NCBI RefSeq assembly: GCF_000941055.1
Contig: NZ_CP007202.1
Coordinates: 3,165,001-3,229,000, forward strand
Direction of reading: 5' to 3'
Source: Siansivirga zeaxanthinifaciens CC-SAMT-1
GTDB taxonomy: Bacteria > Bacteroidota > Bacteroidia > Flavobacteriales > Flavobacteriaceae
Length of the DNA stretch: 64,000 nt
Shown here: piece by piece, positions 53,207 through 61,853 of the stretch
How the letters are laid out: the number at the start of each line of letters is the position of its first letter
Numbering within the stretch: the stretch's first letter is position 1
The notes under the pieces: model-generated
Databases searched by the model: none
Told to the model about the DNA's origin: nothing
The model's input: the letters and a program-made list of their open reading frames with translations, nothing else
Program-made: the position numbers and the translations under genes

Positions 53207-53569
53207 ATAAAAAAGGGATTAATTAATTACCCTTTAAAGATACGCACAAAGTGTTCATTTATAATCGTAGATATAATGTAACTCATCGAAAAGTGATATG
53301 TATTTTATCGTAATTTTCTTTAGTTTCAACTCATAATCAACAACTTACAACATAATTACTCCCTGTTTTTTTCAATTTTTGTTGGGTCATTTTCAATAAA
53401 AACAAAATTATATTTTATTGATTTTCAATAATTTAAATTAAATATTTCCTGTTTAAATTAATAAAAACTATAATTAAAATTTAAGGTATCTTTACAAAAA
53501 TTATAAAAACGCTAATTCTACTAAAACTAAAATGGTTTTTGTAAAATTTAAAATATAAATAGCATACCT
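53207..53569. other. AT-rich intergenic region
   Basis: 363 bases between divergent genes without a supportable ORF. Contains a weak AAAGGG-12-CCCTTT hairpin (53213-53236) just upstream of the TerB-like gene; nothing else recognised. Confidence 0.5.
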
Positions 53570-53860
53570 ATGGGATTAACAAATAATGATGTTTTAAAGA
53601 AGTTAAGAGTTGCCTTAAAATTAAGAGATGATGATATAGTTAAAATTCTAGAACTTGTAGATTTTAGAATTTCTAAAAGCGAATTGGGTGCTTTTTTTAG
53701 AAATGAAGATCATCCGAAATATATGGAATGTGGAGATCAAATTTTAAGAAACTTTTTAAACGGATTGGTTATTCATTATCGTGGACCATTGCCTAAAAAA
53801 GAACCCACACTGAATAAAGAAAAAAACATAAGTAATAAAACAAAAAAGAGCAACGATTAA
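53570..53860 (+). CDS. DUF1456 (YehS-type) protein
   Basis: 96 residues. MGLTNNDVLKKLRVALKLRDDDIVKILEL...SKSELGAFFRNEDHPKYMECGDQILRNFLNGL is one of the DUF1456 repeats; E. coli YehS has two such units, here the second half is incomplete (LNGLVIHYRG then a polar tail). Function unknown. Its stop lies inside the terminator hairpin. Confidence 0.85.
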   Translation: MGLTNNDVLKKLRVALKLRDDDIVKILELVDFRISKSELGAFFRNEDHPKYMECGDQILRNFLNGLVIHYRGPLPKKEPTLNKEKNISNKTKKSND

Positions 53861-53874
53861 GTTGCTCTTTTTTT
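53842..53874. terminator. Bidirectional terminator between DUF1456 and sucC
   Basis: 12-bp stem AAAAAGAGCAAC / GTTGCTCTTTTT, loop GATTAA (containing the DUF1456 stop), T-runs on both strands. Confidence 0.88.
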
Positions 53875-53896
53875 ATTGAGTATGATGAAGGTTTTG

Positions 53897-55087
53897 TTAA
53901 GCCAAAACTTCCTGTACTTTATCTGCAGCCTCTTGGAACTCAGTCGCACTTAAAACGGCTAATCCAGAGTTGTCAATTAATTCTTTAGCAATATCTGCAT
54001 TGGTACCTTGTAAACGCACTATAATTGGCACGTTAATAGTTCCCATGTTTTTATATGCATCAATAACACCTTGAGCCACACGATCACAACGAACAATACC
54101 ACCAAATATGTTTATAAGAATGGCTTTAACTGCTGGATCTTTTAAAATAATTTTAAAAGCAGCTTCAACACGTGCAGCATCAGCTGTACCTCCAACATCT
54201 AGGAAGTTTGCTGGCTCACCACCTGCTTGCTTAATTAAATCCATAGTTGCCATAGCTAGACCTGCTCCGTTTACCATACATCCAACGTTACCATCTAAAT
54301 CTACGTAATTTAAACCTTGCTCGCCTGCTTCTACTTCAATAGCACTTTCTTCTCTAATATCACGTAAATCTAAATATGATTTATGTCTGTAAAGCGCATT
54401 ATCATCGATAGTTACTTTAGCATCAACAGCTAAAATTTTATCATCACTAGTTTTTAATACTGGATTGATTTCAAATAAAGAAGCATCAGATTTTACGTAA
54501 GCAGTATAAAGATTTGTAACAAATTTTGTCATTTCCTTAAACGCTGTACCCGATAAACCTAAATTAAAAGCAACACGTCTTGCTTGAAATGGTAATAAAC
54601 CAACAGCAGGATCTACTTCTTCTGTAAAGATTAAATGAGGCGTTTCTTCTGCAACGATTTCAATATCCATTCCACCTTCTGTAGAATACATAATCATGTT
54701 ACGGCCCGTTCCTCTATTTAATAATACAGAAACATAAAACTCGCTCGTTTCACTTTCTCCAGGATAGTAAACATCTTCTGCAACTAAAACTTGGTGAACT
54801 TTTTTTCCTTCGGCAGACGTTTGAGGTGTTATAAGATTCATTCCTATAATTTGTCCTGCAATTGTTTCAACCTCTTGTAAGTTTTTAGCAAGTTTAACGC
54901 CACCACCTTTACCACGACCACCAGCGTGTACTTGTGCTTTAATCACATACCAGCTAGTGCCTGTTTCTTGTGTTAGTTGTTTTGCAGCTGCTACAGCTTC
55001 TTGTGCATTTTGGGCTACGATACCTCTTTGTATACGCACTCCAAAACTGCTTAGTATTTCTTTACCTTGGTATTCGTGTAAATTCAT
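53897..55087 (-). CDS. sucC: Succinyl-CoA ligase (ADP-forming) subunit beta
   Basis: 396 residues; ATP-grasp N-terminal half (MNLHEYQGKEILSSFGVRI, KAQVHAGGRGKGGGVKLAK) and the C-terminal CoA-ligase half (NGAGLAMATMDLIKQAGGEPANFLDVGG, INIFGGIVRCDRVAQGVI). TCA-cycle substrate-level phosphorylation; supplies or uses succinyl-CoA, also the donor for DapD. sucD is not adjacent, as is common in flavobacteria. Own promoter at 55113-55120. Confidence 0.97.
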   Translation of the reverse strand: MNLHEYQGKEILSSFGVRIQRGIVAQNAQEAVAAAKQLTQETGTSWYVIKAQVHAGGRGKGGGVKLAKNLQEVETIAGQIIGMNLITPQTSAEGKKVHQVLVAEDVYYPGESETSEFYVSVLLNRGTGRNMIMYSTEGGMDIEIVAEETPHLIFTEEVDPAVGLLPFQARRVAFNLGLSGTAFKEMTKFVTNLYTAYVKSDASLFEINPVLKTSDDKILAVDAKVTIDDNALYRHKSYLDLRDIREESAIEVEAGEQGLNYVDLDGNVGCMVNGAGLAMATMDLIKQAGGEPANFLDVGGTADAARVEAAFKIILKDPAVKAILINIFGGIVRCDRVAQGVIDAYKNMGTINVPIIVRLQGTNADIAKELIDNSGLAVLSATEFQEAADKVQEVLA

Positions 55088-55112
55088 AATTCGCTAAATA
55101 GTTTAAGAAAGG

Positions 55113-55120
55113 CAAATGTA
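55113..55120 (-). promoter_or_regulatory. -7 element of sucC
   Basis: Minus-strand TACATTTG, exact TAnnTTTG, 25 bases before the ATG. Confidence 0.6.
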
Positions 55121-55260
55121 AATAAACATGATAACTTACCCTAATATTTAATTATGAAAACTTTAAATTGTAATAACTAATTATTAGTTGTTAAATAATT
55201 AACATTTTGTTTAGTTTGTATAATTTTTTAGTTATTTATTTTTTATTGACTCTAAAGAAA

Positions 55261-55268
55261 TATATTTG
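55261..55268 (+). promoter_or_regulatory. -7 element of lysA
   Basis: TATATTTG, exact consensus, followed by GCAAAAAAATTG as at dapD (TATATTTG then TGCAAAA). The lysA ATG at 55286 is 17 bases on. Confidence 0.65.
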
Positions 55269-55285
55269 CAAAAAAATTGAAAATT

Positions 55286-56521
55286 ATGTTAGACAGTCAA
55301 TTGCTTAAAATTGCAGAAGATTTTGGTAGTCCAGTTTATGTATACAATGCTGAAAAAATAGAAGCGCAATACAATAGACTTACAAATGCATTTAAAGATG
55401 TTAAAAAGCTAAAACTTAATTATGCAGTTAAAGCATTATCTAATATCTCTATATTAAAGTTTTTTAATAAACTAGGTTCTGGTATCGATACTGTATCGAT
55501 TCAAGAAGTACAATTAGGCTTAGCAGCCGGTTTTTTACCAGAACAAATTATTTTTACACCAAACGGTGTTTCACTAGCCGAAATTGAAGAAGCGGCCCAG
55601 TTAGGCGTTAAAATAAATATTGATAACTTATCGATTTTAGAACAGTTTGGTGCTAAACATCCAAAAACACCTGTGTGTATTCGTATTAATCCGCATGTTA
55701 TGGCTGGTGGAAATGCTAATATTTCGGTAGGTCATATCGATTCTAAATTCGGTATTTCCATTCATCAAATACCTCATATTTTACGTATTGTTGAAAATAC
55801 TAAAATGACTATTAACGGTATTCATATGCATACAGGAAGTGATATATTAGATATTGAAGTCTTTTTATATGCTAGCGAAATTTTATTTGAAACGGCTAAA
55901 CAATTTAAAAATTTAGATTTTATTGATTTTGGTTCTGGTTTTAAAGTACCTTACAAACAAGGTGACATAGAAACGAATATAGAAGAATTAGGAAAAAAAT
56001 TATCTGAAAGATTCAATACGTTCTGTACAGAATATGGCAAAGATTTAACTTTAGCTTTCGAGCCTGGCAAATTCCTTGTTAGCGAATCTGGTTATTTTTT
56101 AACCAAAGTAAACGCTGTAAAACAAACAACTTCAACAGTATTTGCACAAGTAGACTCTGGTTTTAATCACTTAATTCGCCCCATGTTTTATGGTTCACAT
56201 CACGATATAACCAACATCTCAAATCCTGAAGGTCGCGAGCGTTTTTATACTGTAGTGGGTTATATTTGTGAAACTGACACCTTTGGTAATAACCGTCGTA
56301 TTAAAGAAATTAACGAAGGTGATGTATTATGTTTTAAAAATGCAGGCGCTTATTGCTTCTCAATGGCGAGCAATTACAACTCAAGATTAAAACCTGCAGA
56401 AGTGCTATGGTATAACAACGAAGCACACCTTATTAGAAAAAGAGAAACATTTGATGATATTATACACAATCAAATAGAAATAAATTTTGCTACTAAGAAA
56501 GAAAAAGAATTAGTGAAATAA
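55286..56521 (+). CDS. lysA: Diaminopimelate decarboxylase
   Basis: PLP enzyme for the last step of lysine synthesis. 411 residues from ATG 55286 (MLDSQLLKIAEDFG). PLP-lysine region KLNYAVKALSNISILK, glycine loop DFGSGFKVPY, CIRINPHVMAGGNANISVG, HMHTGSD and the substrate-binding CETDTFG. Shares promoter appearance with dapD. Strong terminator follows. Confidence 0.96.
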   Translation: MLDSQLLKIAEDFGSPVYVYNAEKIEAQYNRLTNAFKDVKKLKLNYAVKALSNISILKFFNKLGSGIDTVSIQEVQLGLAAGFLPEQIIFTPNGVSLAEIEEAAQLGVKINIDNLSILEQFGAKHPKTPVCIRINPHVMAGGNANISVGHIDSKFGISIHQIPHILRIVENTKMTINGIHMHTGSDILDIEVFLYASEILFETAKQFKNLDFIDFGSGFKVPYKQGDIETNIEELGKKLSERFNTFCTEYGKDLTLAFEPGKFLVSESGYFLTKVNAVKQTTSTVFAQVDSGFNHLIRPMFYGSHHDITNISNPEGRERFYTVVGYICETDTFGNNRRIKEINEGDVLCFKNAGAYCFSMASNYNSRLKPAEVLWYNNEAHLIRKRETFDDIIHNQIEINFATKKEKELVK

Positions 56522-56544
56522 ACTTTGCCAGCAAACTAAACTTT

Positions 56545-56574
56545 AAAAGCCCAACAAATGTTGGGCTTTTTTTT
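56545..56574 (+). terminator. Terminator of lysA
   Basis: 12-bp stem AAAAGCCCAACA / TGTTGGGCTTTT with two-base spacer and a run of T. Confidence 0.9.
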
Positions 56575-56800
56575 ATCTAAAAACATAAATTTATTGATTA
56601 TCAATATTTTAAACAGCTACAACATAATTTTTTAAGAAAAATTATATTATATTTAAGCGTTCAGAATTTTCTCCCCAGAGCTTAGCAACAATCCTTACCC
56701 CCCGAATTGAAATTTTATTTTAAAATCTATTGATGACTTTAATTAGGCTAAATCGACTAATATTTTAACAAATTAATCAATTCTAACCAAAACCAAAATT

Positions 56801-57529
56801 ATGAGAAAATTACTGTACCTAATGCTATTACTACCACTTGTTATGGTAGCACAAGAAAACGAAAGTTTCCTATTAAACATGACCCAAATTACTGTTAAAC
56901 ATGGTCATGAAGCTCAATTTATTGAAGGAGTAAAAGCCTGGAAAGCATGTTACTTAGAAAACAAAGGCGAAGACAAATGGAATATGTGGCGCCGTGTGCA
57001 AGGCAAAGGCACTGTTTATGGATTAACCGGTGTTATGGCAAAATGGGCCGAAATGGATGACGACAATGATGAAGCTGGAAAAGCTTGTCGTATGACCGTA
57101 ATTAATTTAATACGACCACATATTGAATCTATAGAGTATAATATTGCCCGATCGATGCCCAATATAAGTGAAAAACTTTCCATGAGTGACGATATATCTC
57201 TTGTTTGGGTTCATTATTTTAAAATTAAAAACTCGACTCTTTTCATGGAAGTAATTAATGAAACTACTGCTGCCCTGAAAAAAGCAGAAGGAGATGGCAG
57301 AGGCACTTGGTATAGCCTTATGGGTGGTAGCCCCGATGTTGCCGATTATTTTGTGTCTGTGCCCTTTAAAAACTTTGCCGATTTAGACACAGATCGCGAT
57401 GGCGTATGGAAAGTATATGAGAAAGTTAATGGTAAAGCCAAAACAGATGCGACTCGAAATAAAATGAGAGACGCTTTATCTTCAGAATGGTCTTATATGT
57501 ATACGCTAAACAAGGAACTCTCTAACTAA
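56801..57529 (+). CDS. Exported protein of unknown function
   Basis: 242 residues with signal peptide MRKLLYLMLLLPLVMVAQ. The mature chain seems to have two similar halves: NMTQITVKHGHEAQFIEGVKAW...YGLTG and VWVHYFKIKNSTLFMEVINETTAAL...WYSLMGG, each a beta strand, helix and return strand that would suit a dimeric alpha/beta-barrel (ABM-like) fold; this is inference. Trp-rich. Own terminator after the stop. Not recognised beyond that. Confidence 0.65.
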   Translation: MRKLLYLMLLLPLVMVAQENESFLLNMTQITVKHGHEAQFIEGVKAWKACYLENKGEDKWNMWRRVQGKGTVYGLTGVMAKWAEMDDDNDEAGKACRMTVINLIRPHIESIEYNIARSMPNISEKLSMSDDISLVWVHYFKIKNSTLFMEVINETTAALKKAEGDGRGTWYSLMGGSPDVADYFVSVPFKNFADLDTDRDGVWKVYEKVNGKAKTDATRNKMRDALSSEWSYMYTLNKELSN

Positions 57530-57558
57530 GTTTTAATTACATATTAAAACATGCCCTT

Positions 57559-57585
57559 AAAAGCTCAACTTATGTTGGGCTTTTA
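57559..57585 (+). terminator. Terminator after the exported protein gene
   Basis: Stem AAAAGCTCAAC / GTTGGGCTTTT (one G-T pair), loop TTAT, T-run. Confidence 0.8.
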
Positions 57586-57701
57586 TTTCAATTAAATTAA
57601 AATGATTCTTTTAAGAAGTTCATGAAGTTTCAATGCCTTATAACCATAAAAAATTGAAACTAAAACAACCTAACTAAATACAACCAATAAATTTTAAAAT
57701 C

Positions 57702-58580
57702 ATGAAAACTATCAAATTTTCAATTTACATGTTACTATTTATAAGTGTTTTTGCACTTATTTCCTGTGATAATAAAACAAACAAAGACATTGAAATGTAT
57801 TCCAATACTTGGTATGAAATTATTAATAACGGAAAATTAGAACTATTCAATGAAACTAATTTTGACAAAGACATCACCGTAATTATGAGTCCAGAAAATT
57901 TAGTAGGCATTGAAAGTGTAAAAAACTATTACGCCGAATATTTAACTGGTTTTACAAACATCAACTTTACAGTAAAAGATATTTTTGGTCAAGGCGAAAA
58001 AATTGTGAAACATTGGAGTTTTGCTGGCACCCACACGGGATTATTTTTTGGAATTCCTGCAACAAATAAAACTGTTAATATTGAAGGTGTTACTTTGGTG
58101 AAAATGAAAAATGGTAAAATTTTACAAGAGCAAGATTTTTTAGATAATATGTTGTTTATGCAACAATTAGGCATAATCTCAAATCCAGAAAACCTTACTG
58201 TAATTACTAATTTATATGATGCTTTTTCTAAAGGTGATATACCTACTGTACTTTCTTTGCTCGATCCACAAGTTGTTTGGAATGAAGCCGAAGGCAATGC
58301 CTATGCAGATGGAAACCCTTATATTGGTCCGAATGCGGTTTTAGAAGGCGTTTTTAGTCGTGTTGGAAACGATTATGAATACTTCAATCTCGCAGATATT
58401 AAACTGCACGACATGTCCAATAATGAAGTATTAGCCACATTACGTTACAAAGGAAAATTAAAAAAGAATGGCGCTTTATTAGATGCACAAGTTGCCCACC
58501 ACTTCTCTTTAAGAGATGGAAAAGTTATCACTTTTCAACAATATGTGGACACGAAACAACTTCACGATGTAAACAAATAA
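57702..58580 (+). CDS. Lipoprotein with two SnoaL-like (NTF2-fold) domains
   Basis: 292 residues. Lipoprotein signal ends FALISC (Cys at 22). Domain 1 (about 30-155) has WYEIINNGKLELFNETNF, HWSFAGTHTGLFFGIPATNK and GVTLVKMKNGKILQEQDFLD, the SnoaL/ester-cyclase-like pattern. Domain 2 (about 165-290) has LYDAFSKGDIPTVLSLLDPQVVWNEAEG and HHFSLRDGKVITFQQYVD. Two different NTF2 domains fused in one lipoprotein is unusual. Substrate unknown. Own terminator follows. Confidence 0.8.
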   Translation: MKTIKFSIYMLLFISVFALISCDNKTNKDIEMYSNTWYEIINNGKLELFNETNFDKDITVIMSPENLVGIESVKNYYAEYLTGFTNINFTVKDIFGQGEKIVKHWSFAGTHTGLFFGIPATNKTVNIEGVTLVKMKNGKILQEQDFLDNMLFMQQLGIISNPENLTVITNLYDAFSKGDIPTVLSLLDPQVVWNEAEGNAYADGNPYIGPNAVLEGVFSRVGNDYEYFNLADIKLHDMSNNEVLATLRYKGKLKKNGALLDAQVAHHFSLRDGKVITFQQYVDTKQLHDVNK

Positions 58581-58597
58581 TAGCTTCTACATGAAAT

Positions 58598-58635
58598 AAT
58601 AACCAACATCATGTATGTTGGTTATTGTTTTAAAA
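58598..58635 (+). terminator. Terminator after the SnoaL-like lipoprotein gene
   Basis: 12-bp stem AATAACCAACAT / ATGTTGGTTATT, 5-base loop, followed by GTTTT. Confidence 0.85.
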
Positions 58636-58760
58636 AAATATTTGTATCTATTAAAGGAACAGTGGGTTTAAATTAGATGTAACCTAAATGATGCTTAAAT
58701 TAAATTTATCGAAAAGACTTATATTAGTACCTCATTAAATCCCGTTTTTAAATTATTAAA

Positions 58761-59681
58761 GTGCACTTATATTCCCTTCTTTTTCTTGTTGTAATGTTAA
58801 CATGTGAAAATTCGTTTTGCCAAGAGATGGGTTTTAAAGAAATTCAGTTAACAAATACAGAAGCCGATAACCGATATGCGAGTTATAATAAAGAAGGTAC
58901 TCAAATTGTTTTTGAATCGAATCGAGATGGCCATTGGCAAATTTACACCATGGGAATTGACGGAGAAAAACAAAAACGATTAATAAATTCTACTGCAAAC
59001 GACAGAAGACCTAAATATAGCCCTTATAAAAATGCAATAATTTTTGAATCTGATAGAAATGGCACCAGCGATATTTTTGTTTATAATTTAGATTCTGAAA
59101 CCTTAAAACAGCTTCCTATAGATTTAGATTTAAACAAACATTTCCCCGAATTTGCTCCCAATGGTATGGAAATTACTTTTTCTGCCGAATCTAAAAATGG
59201 AGTATCTCATTTTTACAAATGCTCAACAAACGGCAAACGCTTAAAAAAAATACTGGCAGACAACTATAACAACTTAGCGCCAAATCTCTCGCCCAGAGGG
59301 GATCAATTAGTATATTTTTCAAATAAGAATACACAAGCAGAAAGTAATGTTATTTACACCAAAAATATAATAACAAACGAAGAAAACAGATTAACTTATT
59401 TCGTGAACAATAGCGAATACCCAAGTTGGTCTAATATTAGAGGCAGTCGTATTGTATATTCTGCTAAAATTAATGATATGTTACAACCTGAAATATTTAT
59501 TATGCGAAATGATGGTACACATAAAATTCAAATAACGTATAATGATTTTGAAGATATTTTACCGGTTTGGTCGCCCAACAATATTAATTTACTCATTACA
59601 GGGTACCGCAATAAGCATTACCAAATTTGTAAAATATTATTAAAAGAACCTTTATCTCCTGACCAAAAAGCTTTAGATTAA
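58761..59681 (+). CDS. Exported TolB-like beta-propeller protein (PD40 repeats)
   Basis: 306 residues, GTG start giving signal peptide MHLYSLLFLVVMLTCENSFC. About six PD40/WD40-like blades: ASYNKEGTQIVFESNRDG, PKYSPYKNAIIFESDRNGTSDI, PEFAPNGMEITFSAESKNG, PNLSPRGDQLVYFSNKN, PSWSNIRGSRIVYSAKIND, PVWSPNNINLLITGYRNK. Probably a periplasmic or surface propeller that binds proteins or sugars. It is not TolB proper: no TolB N-terminal domain and no tol/pal neighbours. Converges on the DinB-like gene one base away. Confidence 0.82.
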   Translation: MHLYSLLFLVVMLTCENSFCQEMGFKEIQLTNTEADNRYASYNKEGTQIVFESNRDGHWQIYTMGIDGEKQKRLINSTANDRRPKYSPYKNAIIFESDRNGTSDIFVYNLDSETLKQLPIDLDLNKHFPEFAPNGMEITFSAESKNGVSHFYKCSTNGKRLKKILADNYNNLAPNLSPRGDQLVYFSNKNTQAESNVIYTKNIITNEENRLTYFVNNSEYPSWSNIRGSRIVYSAKINDMLQPEIFIMRNDGTHKIQITYNDFEDILPVWSPNNINLLITGYRNKHYQICKILLKEPLSPDQKALD

Positions 59682-59682
59682 A

Positions 59683-60234
59683 TTACTTTTTTACTTGCCC
59701 AGAAAACAAACTAACATTTGAAGTAAAGGGATTTCCTGAAGCGCGTCGCATCATTACAACTTGTCCGCAATGCCAAACAGCATCTTCTACAGGCCCATTA
59801 ATAATATTCCAAAACGGCACCGTGGTTTGTTTTAAATCAAAGGGTTGATTAGTACTTTTTAAAGCATCAGAAACGGCCTTTAAATTCATTAAGGTTTGTT
59901 GTCGTTTTATTTTAAAATCTGAAATTTTATCACTGGTATCTTTATTAGTTGGTAACATATTGTTTCTAATAAACTTAGACAAGCCATAAATATGATCGAT
60001 GGTTTCCTGAGCCTCGCGAGCGTCTGGACTAGACTTGTATAATAAATCTTCGGTTCTAAGTCCTTCGCTTGCCCAATAATACCTAAAGCCTAGACCATCA
60101 ATCATTCTGGCTGCTACCAAATTTGTAGTATATGTATCTGGGTATTCGGGTATTTCGCGAAATGGCAAAACGTCTTCATTTTGTGAAAACATAACAGATG
60201 ATATTAAAATGAGTAAAATATAAACGTGTTTCAT
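59683..60234 (-). CDS. Exported DinB-like four-helix protein
   Basis: 183 residues from ATG 60234 (MKHVYILLILISSVMFSQ signal peptide); an earlier in-frame ATG overlaps the preceding gene and lacks a signal. Helical pattern with DHIYGLSKFIRNNM, FWNIINGPVEDAVWHCGQVVMMRRASGNP: the H-x-GQ...R end motif recalls the DinB/YfiT metal-binding superfamily. It begins 4 bases after the M28 peptidase stop, so the two are co-translated; a role in the same process is likely but unknown. Confidence 0.7.
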   Translation of the reverse strand: MKHVYILLILISSVMFSQNEDVLPFREIPEYPDTYTTNLVAARMIDGLGFRYYWASEGLRTEDLLYKSSPDAREAQETIDHIYGLSKFIRNNMLPTNKDTSDKISDFKIKRQQTLMNLKAVSDALKSTNQPFDLKQTTVPFWNIINGPVEDAVWHCGQVVMMRRASGNPFTSNVSLFSGQVKK

Positions 60235-60238
60235 AATA

Positions 60239-61621
60239 TTATTTGGTTCCGTATTTATCAAATAAATAAATTAAAGCAGTCATGGTTGCTGCCCCTAACT
60301 CTAACTCGCGTTTGTTAATGGCATCGAAGGTGTCATTACTCGCATGATGATGATCGAAATAACGTTGCGAATCTGGACGTAAGCCTGCCAATACAATACG
60401 ATCGTTTTTTAAAGGCCCTACATCGGCACCACTTCCACCCTTTTCGAAATAATGAATTAAATAAGGTTTAAATAAATTTTGCCAACTTAAAACCTGATTA
60501 AAATTCGCATCGTTGCAATCGAAACTAAAACCTCTTGGAGTAAAACCTCCGGCATCACTTTCTAAAGCTAAAACATGGTTTTCACCATTTTGTTTTGCTA
60601 CTTCTGCATATTTATTACCACCTCGTAATCCGTTTTCTTCATTCATGAATAAAACCACACGAATGCTGTGTTTTGGTTTAACGCCTATTGTTTTTAAAAG
60701 TCTTAAAACTTCCATAGATTGTACCACGCCTGCCCCGTCGTCGTGGGAGCCATCGCCTAAATCCCAGGAATCTAAATGGCCACCAACAATCATGTATTTA
60801 TCTGGAAATTGACTGCCGGTAATTTCACCAATAACATTATAAGATTGCACATCTTTTAATTTTTTGCAATTGGTTTTAAAATATAATTTTATGTTTTTAT
60901 TTAGTTCCAACATGGTACTAAGTACTTCTGCATCGTTGGTACTAATGGCTGCCGATGGTATTCTTTTTTCTACAGGTAAATCGCCATAAGTCATGCTACC
61001 GGTATGCGGTAAATCGTCTAATCGTAAATTCATTGAACGCACAATTACACCAACCGCACCGTATTTTGAAGCTTCTACAGCACCTTGGTAACGCTGATTT
61101 ACACAACCACCATAAGCATCGAACGTGCTAATTAAATCGGGTTGCATGGGGCGGTTAAAGAATACTATTTTACCTTCAATTTTTTCGGTTCCTAAAGTTT
61201 CTAATTCTTCAAAACTTTTTACCTCAACTACCTGTGCTTTTATTCCCAAAGCCGGCGTTGCCACAGAGCCTCCTAAAGCACAAATATTAACTGTATTGGT
61301 TTTTCCTGGAGTGGTTTCGATGTATGCATATTCTTTAGCGCCACGCACCCATTTTGGAACCATAACGGGTTGTAACCATACTTTATCTAATCCTAGTTTA
61401 TCCAATTCTTCTTTTGTGTAAGCTACGGCACGCTCGGCACCTAATGAACCCGACAAACGACTACCTATTTGATTGGATAAATGGTTTAACCAATTGTAAC
61501 TTTCGCCCTGGGTTAACGATGTTTTATATATGGTTTTTAAAACATCTTCATCGGTTTGCGCATGTACTAATAAACCTGAAATAATAGCAAAAAACAGAAG
61601 GATGCTCTGGATATTTTTCAT
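60239..61621 (-). CDS. Exported M28-family aminopeptidase
   Basis: 460 residues with signal peptide MKNIQSILLFFAIISGLLVHA. A PA insert (about 140-240) precedes the M28 core: zinc ligands HLDSWD, HDDGAG, catalytic MNEENGLRG, ALESDAGG and the last His in YFDHHHASNDTFD. Resembles bacterial carboxypeptidase Q-like aminopeptidases. Periplasmic or secreted; no T9SS tail. Forms an operon with the DinB-like gene. Confidence 0.93.
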   Translation of the reverse strand: MKNIQSILLFFAIISGLLVHAQTDEDVLKTIYKTSLTQGESYNWLNHLSNQIGSRLSGSLGAERAVAYTKEELDKLGLDKVWLQPVMVPKWVRGAKEYAYIETTPGKTNTVNICALGGSVATPALGIKAQVVEVKSFEELETLGTEKIEGKIVFFNRPMQPDLISTFDAYGGCVNQRYQGAVEASKYGAVGVIVRSMNLRLDDLPHTGSMTYGDLPVEKRIPSAAISTNDAEVLSTMLELNKNIKLYFKTNCKKLKDVQSYNVIGEITGSQFPDKYMIVGGHLDSWDLGDGSHDDGAGVVQSMEVLRLLKTIGVKPKHSIRVVLFMNEENGLRGGNKYAEVAKQNGENHVLALESDAGGFTPRGFSFDCNDANFNQVLSWQNLFKPYLIHYFEKGGSGADVGPLKNDRIVLAGLRPDSQRYFDHHHASNDTFDAINKRELELGAATMTALIYLFDKYGTK

Positions 61622-61853
61622 AAAATGATTTTAGGTGTTTAAAGATATGTTTTCTTTAGATGAGATGTTAATTTTGAAATATAAAATTCTGTTAATATAC
61701 GCCTCTGCATTAACGATTGGAGTGGCATCCTTTTTAAAACCTTTGTTAATTTAAACTGAAACTAAAGCATAAAAAAACCATTAATGTTTAAAATAATTAA
61801 TGGTTTTGTGTTTTAAAAAGATATAACGGAAAGCGTGTTAAAATGCCCAAATT
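61622..61853. other. Intergenic region with a GC-richer block and a terminator
   Basis: Between two minus-strand genes. 61700-61730 is distinctly GC-rich (about half G+C) in an otherwise AT-rich gap and ends in five T; no gene is supported there. The PPK2 terminator lies at 61773-61808. Confidence 0.55.
61773..61808 (-). terminator. Terminator of the PPK2 gene
   Basis: 12-bp stem AAAACCATTAAT / ATTAATGGTTTT, loop about 10 bases, with T-runs on either strand. Confidence 0.8.

Noticed and set aside
53213-53236. AAAGGG / CCCTTT hairpin as a terminator
   Set aside because: It lies just upstream of the TerB-like start, has a 12-base AT loop and only six stem pairs; not convincing.
58761-59681. 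TolB of the Tol-Pal system
   Set aside because: Lacks the TolB N-terminal domain and has no tol/pal neighbours; only the propeller is shared.
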